This document shows positions 11,622 through 23,559 of a stretch of 64,000 nt of DNA, piece after piece. The notes beneath the pieces were generated by a model that was given only the letters and a program-made list of their open reading frames with translations, ran no database searches and was not told the DNA's origin. The stretch comes from Fasciola hepatica (Eukaryota > Platyhelminthes > Trematoda > Plagiorchiida > Fasciolidae), in the NCBI GenBank assembly GCA_948099385.1, contig CANUEZ040000020.1, forward strand, positions 3,938,501 to 4,002,500. The letters run 5' to 3'. The translations under genes and the position numbers were made by a program. How positions within the stretch are numbered: the stretch's first letter is position 1; each line of letters opens with the position of its first letter.

Positions 11622-11893
11622 CGGTGGTGGTCGAGTGGTTTAGAGCGTTTGCTTATCACCTCGGAGGTCCGAGGTTCGAATGTCCGACATCACCGGTTAC
11701 GTTGGTGGCAGGCAGTAATCTGCTGTCGTCCGGATTGTTACCACACCGACTTATTGGGACCTAATGTAGTTCCTTGTAGCTTCAAGTCTCATGGTCTAAT
11801 TTCCGGTTATCCCCAATAGTGCAGTGGGCCTTTGTGGCTATGGGGTAAATGGTCCTTCCACTTCACTCATGCGTCAGCATGCAATAAGAAAAT
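11622..11893 (+). mobile_element. tRNA-derived SINE (full copy)
   Basis: The plus-strand twin of 3376-3647. The tRNA-like head is at about 11622-11697: acceptor-stem halves CGGTGGTG and CATCACCG, an A-box-like TGGTCGAGTGG at 11629-11639 and a B-box-like GGTTCGAATG near 11672. A body of about 190 bp and the tail GCATGCAATAAGAAAA follow. Internal polymerase III promoter boxes are expected for such an element. Identity to the other copy is very high by eye over the body, which suggests recent spread. It sits just downstream of RTE-D. Confidence 0.8.
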
Positions 11894-13165
11894 TGTGTCA
11901 CAACCTTCATTATGCATCAGTGTTCATGCCAGTGGCTCAGAGAAAGCGACAGTCATCCTGCCGTTCTGATTTAGGATGGCTTTTGTGACGATATCTCTAA
12001 AACAAAAAGCACACTATTTTCAGTCGCTACCGTAAAGTTTCCCAGTAGAAATGTACTTTCTCATTGATCAAAGGCTTCAGACAGTAGTAATGTGCGACTT
12101 TAAGCAGTCGGATTGTTTTTTATGAGTGGCGCAATATCCACTGCCAGTAATATCCAAAAACGCTTTCTTGTTCTTTGACAACCCTTGGCTTTAGAATTAT
12201 TCTTCTTCGTTGAAGTATGTGGGCCAAAAATGTATGTTTGCAATACCCTTGTATCGCTTTTAGTTTCGCTGGTTGACGGGCCGTACTCGTTTGCAAATTT
12301 AATTTTTCTCAGGTTTAAGCCATGTGCCAAGTCCAGCCCACAGATTTTGAGGTTTTCCATGTAAGCATAGCGTGATAGATCCTGAACTGTTTCCGATTTA
12401 TTCGCGGTAACTCATTGACTATTTTCTGTTTTCATTTTGGATTCCATTCACCATTTGCTTAGAACCTTCCAGTGGTCTCGTATCTTTTAGTTTCATTGTT
12501 TATTGCTTATTAGTTATGTTACAACTTATGCATATCGATAATTGGATCCGTGATACAAAGAAGATGAGGCAAAGTTGAATTAGCTTTCTAAAAGCCCCAG
12601 AAACAGTATATTTGTCCCCCGGTTTTGACCAGAATTCGATGTGCGTTTTTAAGTCGAATGCACTAAACCTCTTGAAGCTCGCAGTTTGCTTATACGAGGG
12701 AGTGGGTGTACGTTACCATAAGAGAACGGGTTTATAATTTTACGGCAGCACTGAGCCATATATTTCGTGACTCTTGAGGGAAGTTAGCAGAAGCTGTACA
12801 CGAGGGAGATTTCGATGATTCAATGATACCCTCATCTGGTAACTTTTTGACTTTAGTTGGTATGACTGAGTGTCATCAGAACTTTATTGCGAGAAAGCAA
12901 CATTCAGGTGATAGGTTGTCAAGCCTGGATGACGAGTGGCAAAGAGAAACAGGAACTCAGATTGACTTTTATGCGACTATCTCCTTGGATTTTCCGAATC
13001 CGCTGACCATGCGTCGCAGTTGATAGTTAGTTCCACGCAGACTGAGACTTTATTCTATTTCTGATGAGGTTTCTGTTCTGAAGGTTGTCCCTGACTAGCC
13101 GACGAAATAACTTTCCAAGAATCACCTTGTGATTCTAGAAATGGATTCTTCTTCCATGCACGCTT
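11894..13165. other. Unassigned stretch
   Basis: No recognisable gene or element. The longest open frame (12360-12100, minus strand, 86 codons) has no domain I recognise and a lysine-rich end. It could be chance. Confidence 0.35.
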
Positions 13166-13350
13166 CTCGTGATTCAAATGAGATTAAGGTGACGAACCTG
13201 ATGTGGAGTGCTGAAGTATAGGGATGGTTGGACAGGAGAGTATCGGGTACGCATACTTGATGAGTGGTAACAACCGCGAAACCGGTTGTGTGCTTCTGGG
13301 TGAATTTTGTCCTATCATCTAAATACAATAACATACTACTTACACCAGGC
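13166..13350 (+). repeat. Interspersed repeat R1, copy 1
   Basis: An imperfect copy of the sequence found in reverse orientation at about 25690-25865. It contains GGGTACGCATACTTGATGAG then AACAACCGCGAAACCGGTTG, and ends near CATACTACTTAC. The segment ACAACCG-CGAAAC-CGGTTGT can fold into a 7-bp hairpin. See the findings for the hammerhead-like strings. Confidence 0.65.
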
Positions 13351-13590
13351 TATCATAGGTTGATTGGAAATCAATGCATTTGATGTCTTTTTTAACAATG
13401 CCGATTCATGTCTTCGGTTGGTCTTCAAAGGGGTGGTGCCACTTTTGGGCAGGAAAGTTGAGTTCAAACAACCATTCACGCTGCATTGGGTGCAGTGGCT
13501 TCGGTTGTTACTTCTCGGCGGGAACGTCAATCGGGAATACTAAAAAACGAGTGTGAAAAGAATAAGAGGGAATATTATTATCGTCTTTAC

Positions 13591-13690
13591 ACCGACTTAA
13601 AATCAAACATGGTCCCAATGCAACAATAGCAAATACACAATGGGGGTCGGAGGTACAACTGAGTATAACAGTCAATTTTCGTATCGGTGT
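13591..13690 (+). repeat. Interspersed repeat R2, copy 1
   Basis: The core CTTAAAATCAAACATGG-TCCCAATGCAACAA recurs at 15650-15750 and 26296-26400 with the same orientation and roughly 100 bp of similarity, followed each time by a GGGG-AGG-rich stretch and AAAACAG-like sequence. Confidence 0.6.
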
Positions 13691-13779
13691 CTTCCGTGGT
13701 TGTTTATGTTGTGAGATGTTGTACTAGTTGGTCGATAAGTCCAGAGTGGGCCTTCTTATACTCTTTGCGTAGTCATGTG

Positions 13780-13870
13780 CTTCCTGCAAAGTAGCAGCGT
13801 TGGTTCTGTTGGACCGGCTGCCAATTGTATGGTTCGTTCGCCTCTTCTGGAAATCGTGTCGAGTAAGTGG
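13780..13870 (-). repeat. RTE-B leader fragment
   Basis: GCAGCGTTGGTTCTGTTGGA, then the CCAATTGTATGGTTCG and TCTTCTGGAAATC landmarks, matches 5128-5200 in the RTE-B leader. The orientation is the same, so the source element is minus strand. Confidence 0.5.
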
Positions 13871-14229
13871 AGCACAACAAGGAGCTGTGATCTTACTTAG
13901 TTGCGGGCCACACTCACCACATTACAGTGCCATCAGCAAGTTTGTGGAGTTTTAGAGCGGAGAACGTTAACCAAGCGAAAATTTCACCACATCCTCGAGC
14001 GCTGCCTCTGATCGTCCACGACTGCTTTTTTAGGGAGTCTACCTTACTCACGATTAACCGCGGGAACGGCCGTTCCCTGGGGACGTGCTCGGTGGCATAC
14101 AGCTCTGCTCTGTCCGGATTGGACAACCGGGAACAAGAGGAGAGCTACAAACAGTAGAATAAAGTTGACAAAGGAAGTTAGTGAAAACGGGAGCACCACT
14201 GATTGCGACACCTAGTTGTATACTCCAAT

Positions 14230-14340
14230 GTATCTAACCACTGAGTGAGCGTATCTTTTGGTCCTATCTAAGAAGCCTAACATGCGCTGCATAGCCAAGC
14301 TCACTGGTTAGGTTTTCATACCTTTTTCTTGTCATGATTC
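14230..14340 (-). repeat. RTE 3' coding fragment
   Basis: Matches 47085-47210 (RTE-C 3' coding end) on the same strand. The shared plus-strand landmarks are ATCTAAGAAGCCTAACATGC-like and GGTTAGGTTTTCATACCTTT. It is a short 3'-end remnant. Confidence 0.5.
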
Positions 14341-15162
14341 AACCGCCAGTCAACGGATTGAACTGTTTTGTTGACCTTAACCGACTTCTTAATTGGGCAT
14401 GCAGCTAAAATAAAGAAAATAAATAGCGTGTCAGTGTTTTTGAGGAAAATAGTTTTGAGAACATCAAATGGTGAAATATGGACATGTTTAGAGTCTATGG
14501 CACGCTTCCCGCTTGCAAAACTGGAGTACAGCTGTTCTGATTGTTCACATGAGGATGTTTGTCTTCAGTCTCGTACACAGTGGTGTGGGAAACATGATAA
14601 GGATTCTTGAGAGTGCGTGACTGTCGGTCTGATAAATGTTAAATTAATAACTTAAACTTCTCTGCTGTACAGAGTACGGACGAACTCTTCATTGTTGCTT
14701 CAGTGACGTGTCCAACGCATCAGGTATTTTTTTCCTGATACTGTTCACTCTCTCTTCCGATCCGGTTTTTCCGCCTCCGCATACGTAATGGTGGGTGCAG
14801 GATAACTGATATTCCGGAGTTTGTATCTCCACTGGATGTGTGCATCGTGTCGTTTTACATTGCGGCAAATTACAAAGATCTTCCCCATTTTCGGTTAGGA
14901 AAGGGGCCAAAGGTCGTACGGAAACGGTTTTCCCTTGACCTCTGAAGAGTATTACTGGGGCATAGCTCGGATTGTATTCCAAAAGCTGAACTTCATCGAC
15001 ACGCGGGACGTACTTCAGTGGTTTCGTCTAAGAAGGCCACGATCAGAACTTACCTGCCAGCTCTACAGGGATGTTCTATATACGACTCTCCTGTTATGAC
15101 GAAGCGTCCGCTCGTGTGGTGTTTCATTGGTTGCTGTTAATCGTAGCGAACATAGGAAAAGA

Positions 15163-15495
15163 ATTTGTCTCACGCCTTTGTGGTTGGGGTCCAAAAGATC
15201 CGTCAACCAGTTGTCTGGAGACGCTGAAGGACAGGGCTTCGAACCGCGAACAGTGGCGAGCGTGTTGTTACTTTCTGTCGAATCAGAATGATTGGTCAAT
15301 GTGTGTTTGTACAGTTAGACTGTGTGGTCCGTGTGTTGGCTATTAGGGCGTTGTTTCCTTTTCACTCCCGTGTAGGTCCACTCCCTGTCCATCTTGTATA
15401 TTCATACTTTCTAATTCAATGTGCAAGATGGTGAGAAGGACAGTGGTCAGTGGGGCTTACCTTACTGTTTAACGCTGTACGATGATGATGGTAAT
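15163..15495 (+). mobile_element. RTE-A 3' fragment inserted in gypsy element 2
   Basis: The last coding part (GWGPKDPSTSCLETLKD at about 15185-15235) and 3' UTR of RTE-A, ending ACGATGATGATGG near 15490. It is 5' truncated, as is usual for target-primed reverse transcription. It separates the integrase core at 15803-16100 from its C-terminal part below 15165. Confidence 0.85.
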
Positions 15496-15572
15496 GGTAG
15501 AGATCTGATCAAATGTAGGGCATGAGGAAAAAATTCCTTCTTACGGCATACGCTCAACTTTGGAGATTTGAA

Positions 15573-15574
<2 letters not shown>

Positions 15575-15647
<73 letters not shown>
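15575..15647. repeat. (TA)n microsatellite
   Basis: About 73 bp of uninterrupted alternating T and A, directly followed by repeat R2. Confidence 0.98.
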
Positions 15648-15650
<3 letters not shown>

Positions 15651-15750
15651 CGGCTTGAAATCAAGCAAGGTTCCAACGCAACAACGACAATTACAAAATA
15701 GGGGAAGGGGAGTGCAGTGCAGTAAAACAGACACTTGGTGAGAGAAAAAA
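15648..15750 (+). repeat. Interspersed repeat R2, copy 2
   Basis: CGGCTTGAAATCAAGCAAGG, then CCAACGCAACAACGACAATT, matching 13591-13690 and 26296-26400. It abuts the (TA)n array. Confidence 0.6.
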
Positions 15751-18700
15751 TGCTGGTTTTCTTTGCCTTTCACCGTACATTTTGGTTTCTTGAGTGCTTG
15801 CGTTATGGTTCTTCATATTTTGCCATTCTTGCGTTTGATCTGACCAGCAGCTTGTGGTCTGTAAGCAGTAATTCGACTGGTTGCGACTCCCATGCTGTGG
15901 ACAGTTCCTGAGCTCTGCAGACAAATGAAGATCCCCGACCTGAATAAATTTCATCAGTAAGTCCTAAGGTGGAAATTGAACGCCAAACACGCTCCACAAC
16001 AGTTGGTGACGGTGTCTGCGCCGGGAAAATCAAAAGGAAGTCGAGAGTTCTTTTCAATGGTTGCCAGATATTTATTACGAGTACAGGAAGGGGGTGTATG
16101 GGGTGTTTGAGAAGAGCAGCACCTCTGAGGTGGTAGACTGTTGTGTCCCTTGGGGCGTCTTCCATCTCCTTTGTCTTCATTATTACCAAATCACACCTGT
16201 GGCTCCTCGAAGCTGAAGCATGCATCAGCGGCCACACTCCGGAAGGCCGCTCGGCAGACGGGCTAAACCAGTTTTAGGGTAACTAAGATCTAAAATCATC
16301 GATAAGACGGTTTCCGGCATGCGAGGACACCTCTGAATGGACAGATAAGATCTACTTATCCAACGGCTGAAAAGGAAAACCGTCCAACCTACCCAACCCG
16401 GTATTCAGGAAGAAGCGAATGAGCCGCATAACAGGCCACCGGGTCATCTGGAAAAAAACCTGCTGCTCTGCAGGCTGCAACTGATTGTGCAAAAGCTACA
16501 GGTGCATGTTCGAACAAAAAGGCCGAATGAGGTACTATATACTTACTTTCTACTCCGGACTGGGCGACCGAGTAATACAACAGACCCGAACGGTGCTGGG
16601 GACGCCGCCTCGTACTATATTCTCGAGAATCCCCGTAAATAATTTTTGCGATGTTCATGAAGCCGTCTAATTCTCTACCAAAGGACAGTAGCATAAAAAA
16701 TATAGGAAGAGAGCGGACCCTTGAAATCTAGGCTCAGCTGCTCCAAATGGGCGCGTAGCTTTGATCAGTGGCTTGTCAGAGGGTTTGAATAACCTTGGTT
16801 TGATTTCCGCGCAAACGCGACATTGAAGGACTTTATTTCCTGCTTCTTCCATAGATAATTGTAGGTGTGGAGAGTGAACCAGGTAGAACATGCGAGTAAC
16901 GCCTGGGTGACGGGCGATTATACATTCCTTCAGGCTTTTCAGCTGATAATCGCGGTGCAATATCCACGAGGGAGCGCATCCGCCACCCGATTGTCACCAC
17001 CAAGACGGTATATTATATCGTACCAAAAACAAGAAAGCCCCATACGCCATCTTTCAGTTTGCCGCGAGGCTCGTTATTGAGCATAAACGCAACTGACCGT
17101 TGGTCAGTTACCAGCTTAAAATCGCTCCCAAGCAGGAAATGCCGCCATTTTCTCAATGCTTCCCCAATGGCGTCAGCCTCTCCACTGCGGAGTGTTGTCT
17201 CTCGGTTGGGGTCAGGGTACGGGGAAGGAAGCTGTTGGTCTGTCATTCTCATTGAGGGTAACCGCGAATGCGATACCTGACGCATCAACTTCGACAACTA
17301 GGGGTACACCCGATTAAACGGTTACCATTACCGCACTTTCTAGTTCTTTCTTCATCGTTTCAAGGCAATTCTTGATACAAGCTGGTAGGGGGAATGTGCC
17401 GTCTTGGCAATTTAATTTACCCGAAAAGTGAGATATTCGCTGGAAGTAATATCCACACATTCCGACTATCCATACCTGGGGTTTTTGATTTCGAGCAGAC
17501 GGTAACTCTCTGGGGGAACTTAGGCTATTTGGATCCGGTCTTATGAGGTCTTTCAAGGCTTCGGAACTAATGTTTTTTAAATTTTTCTTACGGAGAGGAT
17601 CCTTTTCATTCATTGAACGTCAGACCTTACTTCCGTGGTACTTTTAGGAAACGATCCAGATTCCGATCATGTTCTTCGGGATCGGAACCGCAGATAATAG
17701 TATTGTCCATATAAGCGGAGGCGCCGGATAACTTCTTTATCAATTATATCATCCATAGTTCTCTGAAAGCACGCGACGCCGTTAGTAACACCAAGTGAGA
17801 TGCGGCAAAATGGTACGAATTCCCACATGTCTCGAAAGTCGTGCACTTTATTTCCTCAGTCTTAATAAGAATCTGATGATAAACGCTTCTTGGGTGCAGT
17901 GTAATGAACACCTCGGATCGTGAAATTTCCCCGATTAACTGATCCATTCGTGAAAAAATAACCATCCAGATAGATATATCGATTTATAGTCTGGCTGTAT
18001 TCGATGACCATGCGTTCCTTATAACGTTTATTAGAGGTCATAAGAACCTGTGCCCTCCAGAAGGAATTTAATGTCTCAATTACGTCTGCATGCAGCAATT
18101 TCGGAATATTGGATCGAATAAATGATTCGTCTTGTGTTGAGTGACGCGGGGATTTTATGGCTATGGGTCCACGATCAGGGCCCAAGTGTTTGAATAGACT
18201 GCGGTTCCACTTGGGCCGCGGGAAACACATAAAAAGGTGAGTTTGCTTCCTTCGAAAAACAGTTCCAATCGTTTTTATTGTCGCAGGAAGTCGCGTCTGA
18301 GTAGTACGTCAGCACAAGTCTTCATCACCGAGTTTGACGTTGTCATATAAAGGACCTTTGTATATACTAAAAATAGAAATAGCCTGGCGTGATACTAGTT
18401 AAAGTAGTAGAAGCTATCATAATTCGGCTCTGGGATGGCTCGATTTTCCAGCGATATTTCTGAACAAGACAACATGACTTTCGGAGCTACTGGTGTTGAC
18501 GAGGGCGTGCAACGGGATTCTGTTAACGAGAATCTCCGTAACTGCCTTTGACAGACAGACAGGAGCGGAAGCAGCCGGTGCAAAAGGGTGTACGGGTTCT
18601 GCGGCTGACACAGATCGTTTGATGGTTTGGGATGTTCAGTGTACCTTTTACTAGTGTCCTCTTTTGTCCCACGCTTTGCATACAACAGCTCCGGCGAGAC

Positions 18701-19583
18701 AGTTTTAGCGAAAGGGGCGACGGTATCCACAAAAATTGCAAACGGCACTGTCAATAGATGAAACGGGATTCTCGACGTCTTCGTCACTAGAAGATTTCAC
18801 CAGTTATTCCGACTTGTAAGAAATGCAGCAAAATGCATGTGACTGTATTTTGATTGGACAAAGCTTGTCTCTGCGTAGCACCTAGTTATCGACTAGATCG
18901 AAAGCTCTTCGATAAGCAATTGGCGAATACGGTTGGACTGTATTACTCGTATGAATGTATCGCGAATCAGTTCTCAATACTCTTCGGTTGCGATGGGTTT
19001 ACAACCACAATCTTTGACGAGATCTGTCATTAATTCCAGTAACTGATCAAGACTTTGGCTGTTCTGTTGCACTATTATGGACAGCATATGTCGGGCGAAG
19101 ATCTCGTTTTTCCGTTTGATGCAACGCCACTCGAGAGCGTGAATGGCTTCTTCGAATGTAGAACATTCTCTAGTCTATTTATGAGAAGATGGAACGACAT
19201 GGCTAATTAAGGTTTCTAGTTTGTTGGCGTTCAGAACTTCGCTCGCAGACAGAATGTGTTAAGCGTCCGGTGCTAGTGAATCCAGTGGTTTTCAGTGTCC
19301 AGAGAGTTGGGATCAGAATCAAATCGTTTTGGCAGATGCTCGTTCATTGTTGATTTTCGCCGACTGAATTGTCGTGATTATGCTGTCATTCGGCAGGTGA
19401 AATCAAAAGTTGGGACCGTTTTGTTGGCTTTAATCGACTAATTAATGGCAAATTTTTCTCACGTGGAAAAGTGTCTAACCTTCAGTAGTTGAACGCCAGT
19501 TTTTCTAAGTTAAGATCCAGGTAAATTGCAAATTTTGCTGAACAACGTTGATAAATGCGTAACGATATTCGATATGCGTTTTG

Positions 19584-22500
19584 CATCATCATCATCATCA
19601 TCATCGTACAGCGTTAAACAGTAAGGTAAGCCCCACTGACCACTGCCTTTCTCATCATGTTGCACGCTGAATTAGAAAGTATGAATATACAAGATGGACA
19701 GGGACTGGACCTACACGGGAGTGAAAAGGAAACAACGCCCTAATGGCCAACGCACGGAATACACAGTCTAACTGTACAAACGTACACCGATCAGTCATTC
19801 TGATTCGACAGAAAGTGACAACACGCTCGCCACTGTTCGCGGTTCGAAGCCATATCCTTCAGCGTCTCCAGACAACTGGTTGACGGATCTTTTGGACCCC
19901 AACCACGAAGACGTGAAGCATCTACTTTTCCTAACTTCGCTTTACATTTCCTCATTCCCCACTACCACGTCATCTGTTGACCTCCACGTGGTCTCTTCCA
20001 CTCCCTAGGAGGGGCGGAAAATAGGACACGGTACGGTAGACGTGTGTCTGCATACTTAACACGTGTCCCAACCAACGAAGTCTACTAATCTGGATACGCT
20101 GTGACAAAACGTTCTCCGAATTACTACCCAATACTCGATTTCTGACCTCATCGTTGCTTACTCGGCTATTCCACCCAATCCTAGCGATACTACGTAAACA
20201 TCGATGGTCAAATACCTCAAGACGGCGAATATCTTCAGCACGCAGACTCCAAGTTTTGCAACCATACAACAAAACTGAACGCACTGCAGCACAGTATACA
20301 CGGCCTTTCAACTTCAGTGAAATATCAGGTCGGCGTCACAAGTGCTTTAGTCCAGCGTACGCCAATCGAGCCTTGGATATCCACGTGCTCACCTCTACTT
20401 CTGTGCTCCCATCCGTCGTCCCGCAGCTACCGAGGTAGGTGAAGTGGTCAACAACTGACAGCACCTCCCCATCGAGCATCAAGCTCGGAATTGTTGACGT
20501 CCAGTCTTGTAACATCACTTTACACTTCGAAGGTGCAAAGCGAATGCCAAATGGAGCTACAGCTCTTGCGAGTCTATCTAGTGCAAGTTGAGCATGTTCC
20601 GTGGATTCGAACAAGCAGACAACATCGTCCGCGTAATCTAGGTCACACAACTTCCCACTATTTCCTAGTTCGACGCCTACATCCTGAAGATTTTGCAACG
20701 CATTCTCCATTATCTCGTCCATGACGAAGTTAAACAGGAATATAGACATGGGACATCCTTGTCAAACACCACTGGTCGTTTCGAACGGACTGGATAGTTC
20801 AACGTAAACTCTTACACGGCCAGAAGTATGAGAATACAATGATCTCAGTAGATCTACGAACTTCTGTGGCATACCTTTTTGATGAAGAGTACTGAAAAGC
20901 GCTGTTCGATCAACTGAATCGAAGGCGTCTTTCAATTCCAAGAAAGCCATTGTTGTCGGTCGACGGTGCACGTGACACGTTTCAAGTAACTGGCGAACAG
21001 TAGAAATCTGGCCGATGCATCCTCGAATTGGGCGGAATCCAGTCTGCTGTTCGCGGGTGTTCCTCTCGCGAGCCGGTGTAAGACGATGCAGCAAAATCGA
21101 AGCTAATACTTTTGTGACTATCGGAATTAATCTAATCCCACGATGATTAGTGCAGTCATTGCGTATTCCCTTCTTGAAGATGGGAACAATCAACGACTCA
21201 TTCCATATTAACGGAATACGCTCCTCGTTCCAAATGTCACGGAGCAAAGCGGTAAGTGATTTTATCAAAACATTCCCACCCAGTTTGAAAAGAACTGGGG
21301 GAAGTTCGTCGGGACCTGCCGCTTTCCCTTGCTTTAGTGATCGAATACATGACTCTAATTCTACTTTTGATGTGGGCCCAAGTGATACCACCCAAGGAGT
21401 CACAGTTAGTGATACGGGAGTAACTACACTAGCGTGCGGCCAGCTAAACTGCTCCTTGAAGTATTCGACCCATCGGTCAAGCCTTTGCTGTTTGCTATGG
21501 ATGGGTTCTCCATTTCTATTGCAAATCGTTTCACTGACCTGAGTTCGCCGTCCACCGGTGTCACGAATAAGTGAACAGTCTCTGACTGTTACCTGAAGCA
21601 GCTGCTATTTCCATTTATTCGGCTATCTCGACCCACCAATTTTCGAGATCATTCTTAAGGCTTTTCGTAACTTGCCTTTGCAGCTTTCTCCGCATCTTAT
21701 TCATCTCCTTAAAGTTTCAGAGCTGACGCTTTTGCTCCATTACACTCAAGGACTCTTGCGAAACCGAGTGTCTTTGACGGACATCGGATCTAGGACCACA
21801 GGCAAAACCTGCCGCAACGTGCATCGCCTGTTTGATATGAGCCCAATGCTTATCTACATTTCTGTTCGTCGTAGATCCTATCTCATGTGCTAACTTCTGC
21901 TTATAACGGGTGCGTACTTCTGGATCACATACGTTGCATGGCTAATCGGGTTTGCGGTTTGCGACGATGACCGTGGAGCTGGAGAGATAATCACATTAAA
22001 ACTGATGCATGGTCCGACTCTACGTACGTGGACCAGTAAGATCTGCAGTTCTGAACAGAACTGCGCCACCGGTAGCTTAGTGCGATATGATCAATTCGAC
22101 TCAAAGTATCTGTAGAGTGAGAGCGCCATGTTGCTGGTCGACGCGAGCTGTGTCAGAAATTGGTGCTAGACAAAAACAATCGAATGTCTGAACAAAACTG
22201 GAGAAGCTTATCCTCTTTATCTCTGCGCTCAGTGGGTAAAGCACAACGCCCACCGATCAAGCTTCTGTCACACTAAATTTGCCAACTTGTGCATTGAAGT
22301 CACCAGCTAGCACTACAATGTCAGAACCTTTACTGCTGCGGCGAGGGCATCATAGAACTCATCTTTCTGCAAGTCTCAGCTGCAGTCCGTCTAGGCGTAC
22401 GCTGAGATCACAAACAAATTACGCTTAACACAACTATCCTTTCGAAAGCCAACTGACCCCTGGAGTCTTACAGCACATAAACGACTGTTAACCGGGATGC

Positions 22501-23377
22501 AGTGCAAAAGAGCAGCCTCAGCCTTCTTAGTCAAGACTTTTCCTACACCACGTTGACCCGCAGCTCGAGCTACTTCGTCTCCTGAAGTGCGCAGAAAATA
22601 CCTAGATGAGATACCAGGAGCAGTTAGTTGAATTACACTGCTCGAATCCTGTATACGCGTTTCACTTAAGCAGCAGACATCAATCTTCAGAGAGTTCATT
22701 GTGAGGGCTAGGCACTCCTGCTGACCGACCTGCATGAGTGTACGCACGTTGAAGGAGCCGAGATTCAGAGGCTGACAAAGCTTGAGAAAATGTGAGTTAC
22801 CAGACAGAGGATTATTCCCGACACCTCAACAGTGGACCGTTGGTAGTATCTGGCGTGTTATCAGTGGGAGCATTATGGGTGGGTAGATGGGGCAAAGAGA
22901 GGTGGTTAGGGACAGAAGACAAAGGTTGAATAAAAGAGAGGGAACTCTGAACAGTAGCCCACTTATCACTACCCACCCCGCTCGATGCGATGGGCAGCGC
23001 TGTCCTGATTATCCTGCGTGACGACCGATGTAGTATGAAATTCTTTGTATTCGTGCAGTTCATGGGAGATGTTGGACGGGTATTGCTAGGGTGTCCAGTC
23101 ACAATGTAGGAGAACGATCAGGGTTCTCAACCAAAGCCTTTAGTTCTAACAAGAACCTATCCGCAAGGCAGCGGGGTGGCTGAGTGGGAGCCCATTTGCT
23201 TGGATCAATTATTCTTCCACTGATTTTTCCGACTGAGTTGCCAGCTCAGATCGAACCCCAACCTGAAGGACTGGGAGACTGACCTTTGTCTGACCTCTAC
23301 CCACTGATCTGTTAGGTGTGCTCGCATCTCCGGCTTAAAGAAGCCATCCTGTATAGCTCTTTGGGTCATAGAGGCGC
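19584..23377 (-). mobile_element. RTE-A LINE, nearly full length
   Basis: The most complete RTE-A copy, about 3.8 kb. On the minus strand it runs 5' to 3' as a leader (23377 to about 22800, shared with 55686-55090), an APE endonuclease (22747-22391, with CCLSETRIQDSSSVIQL and NLFVISAYA), a linker, reverse transcriptase (21403-20336, with GKAAGPDELPPVLFKLGG, FRPIRGC, LELKDAFDSVDR and DYADDVVCLF), a C-terminal region (20311-19970, with LLYGCKTWSL) and a 3' UTR ending in an ATC-repeat (minus-strand GAT) tail at 19584-19606. Lesions include TGA for the Arg of RQGCP near 20762, the shared in-frame TGA at 20336-20338, and frameshifts between endonuclease and RT. It is inactive. The 5' end is set by where similarity to the copy at 52478-55686 stops. 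Confidence 0.9.
22391..22747 (-). pseudogene. RTE-A endonuclease domain
   Basis: A minus-strand open frame of 118 codons. It contains LNLGSFNVRTL-like residues just upstream, the SETRIQD motif with a catalytic Glu typical of APE-type endonucleases, and the VNSRLCAVRLQGSVGF block. It is the same domain as 55407-54781 in the second long copy. The downstream catalytic GDFN-type and SDH-type motifs lie in frame-shifted sequence below 22391. Confidence 0.75.
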
Positions 23378-23559
23378 GCAGGAACACTCGCAGCGGGGAC
23401 ATATTTTACCTGGAGTCTTGGTAGGCCTGGAAGCATTTTTTGTGGAAAGGCTGTAAACGTTTCCCGATTGATATAACTGCGAAGGACGGTGGGCCGTTTA
23501 TAAAAATCGCATCTGTTTTGACACAGTCCAGTTATGGATATGTCCAATGGCATCTTGGG

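Larger units (their letters stand above)
14360..19580 (-). mobile_element. Ty3/gypsy element 2, split by later insertions
   Basis: A minus-strand gypsy element in pieces. In element order there is gag (about 19300-18840, with a KNEIFARHML-like stretch), protease (about 18611-18417, an LVNTSSSESHV degenerate form of the DTGS active site), reverse transcriptase (18230 to about 17330, with IPKLLHADVIETLNSFWRAQ and MVIEYSQTINR), RNase H (17297-17013, with KWRHFLLGSDFKLVTDQRS), integrase (about 16960-15800, with HPGVTRMFYLVHSP and CAEIKPRLF) and the integrase C-terminus (15165-14689, with ATNETPHERTL and YNPSYAPVILF). Positions about 15163-15750 interrupt the integrase with an RTE-A fragment, a (TA)n array and repeat R2. 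Stretches at 14361-14393 and 19418-19450 are alike and could be LTR ends. It is inactive. Confidence 0.8.

Noticed and set aside
11622..11697. Functional tRNA gene
   Set aside because: The A- and B-box-like motifs and stem halves are tRNA-like, but the sequence continues into the same body and A-rich tail as at 3376-3647, so it is a SINE head.
19584..19606. ATC microsatellite as an independent feature (also 1157-1172 and 52478-52493)
   Set aside because: Each one is the 3' tail of an RTE-A copy, so it belongs to the element.
23160..23200. tRNA-like GGTGGCTGAGTGGGAGCCC near the RTE-A 5' end
   Set aside because: There is an A-box-like string only, no B box or closing stem, and it lies antisense within the shared RTE-A leader.
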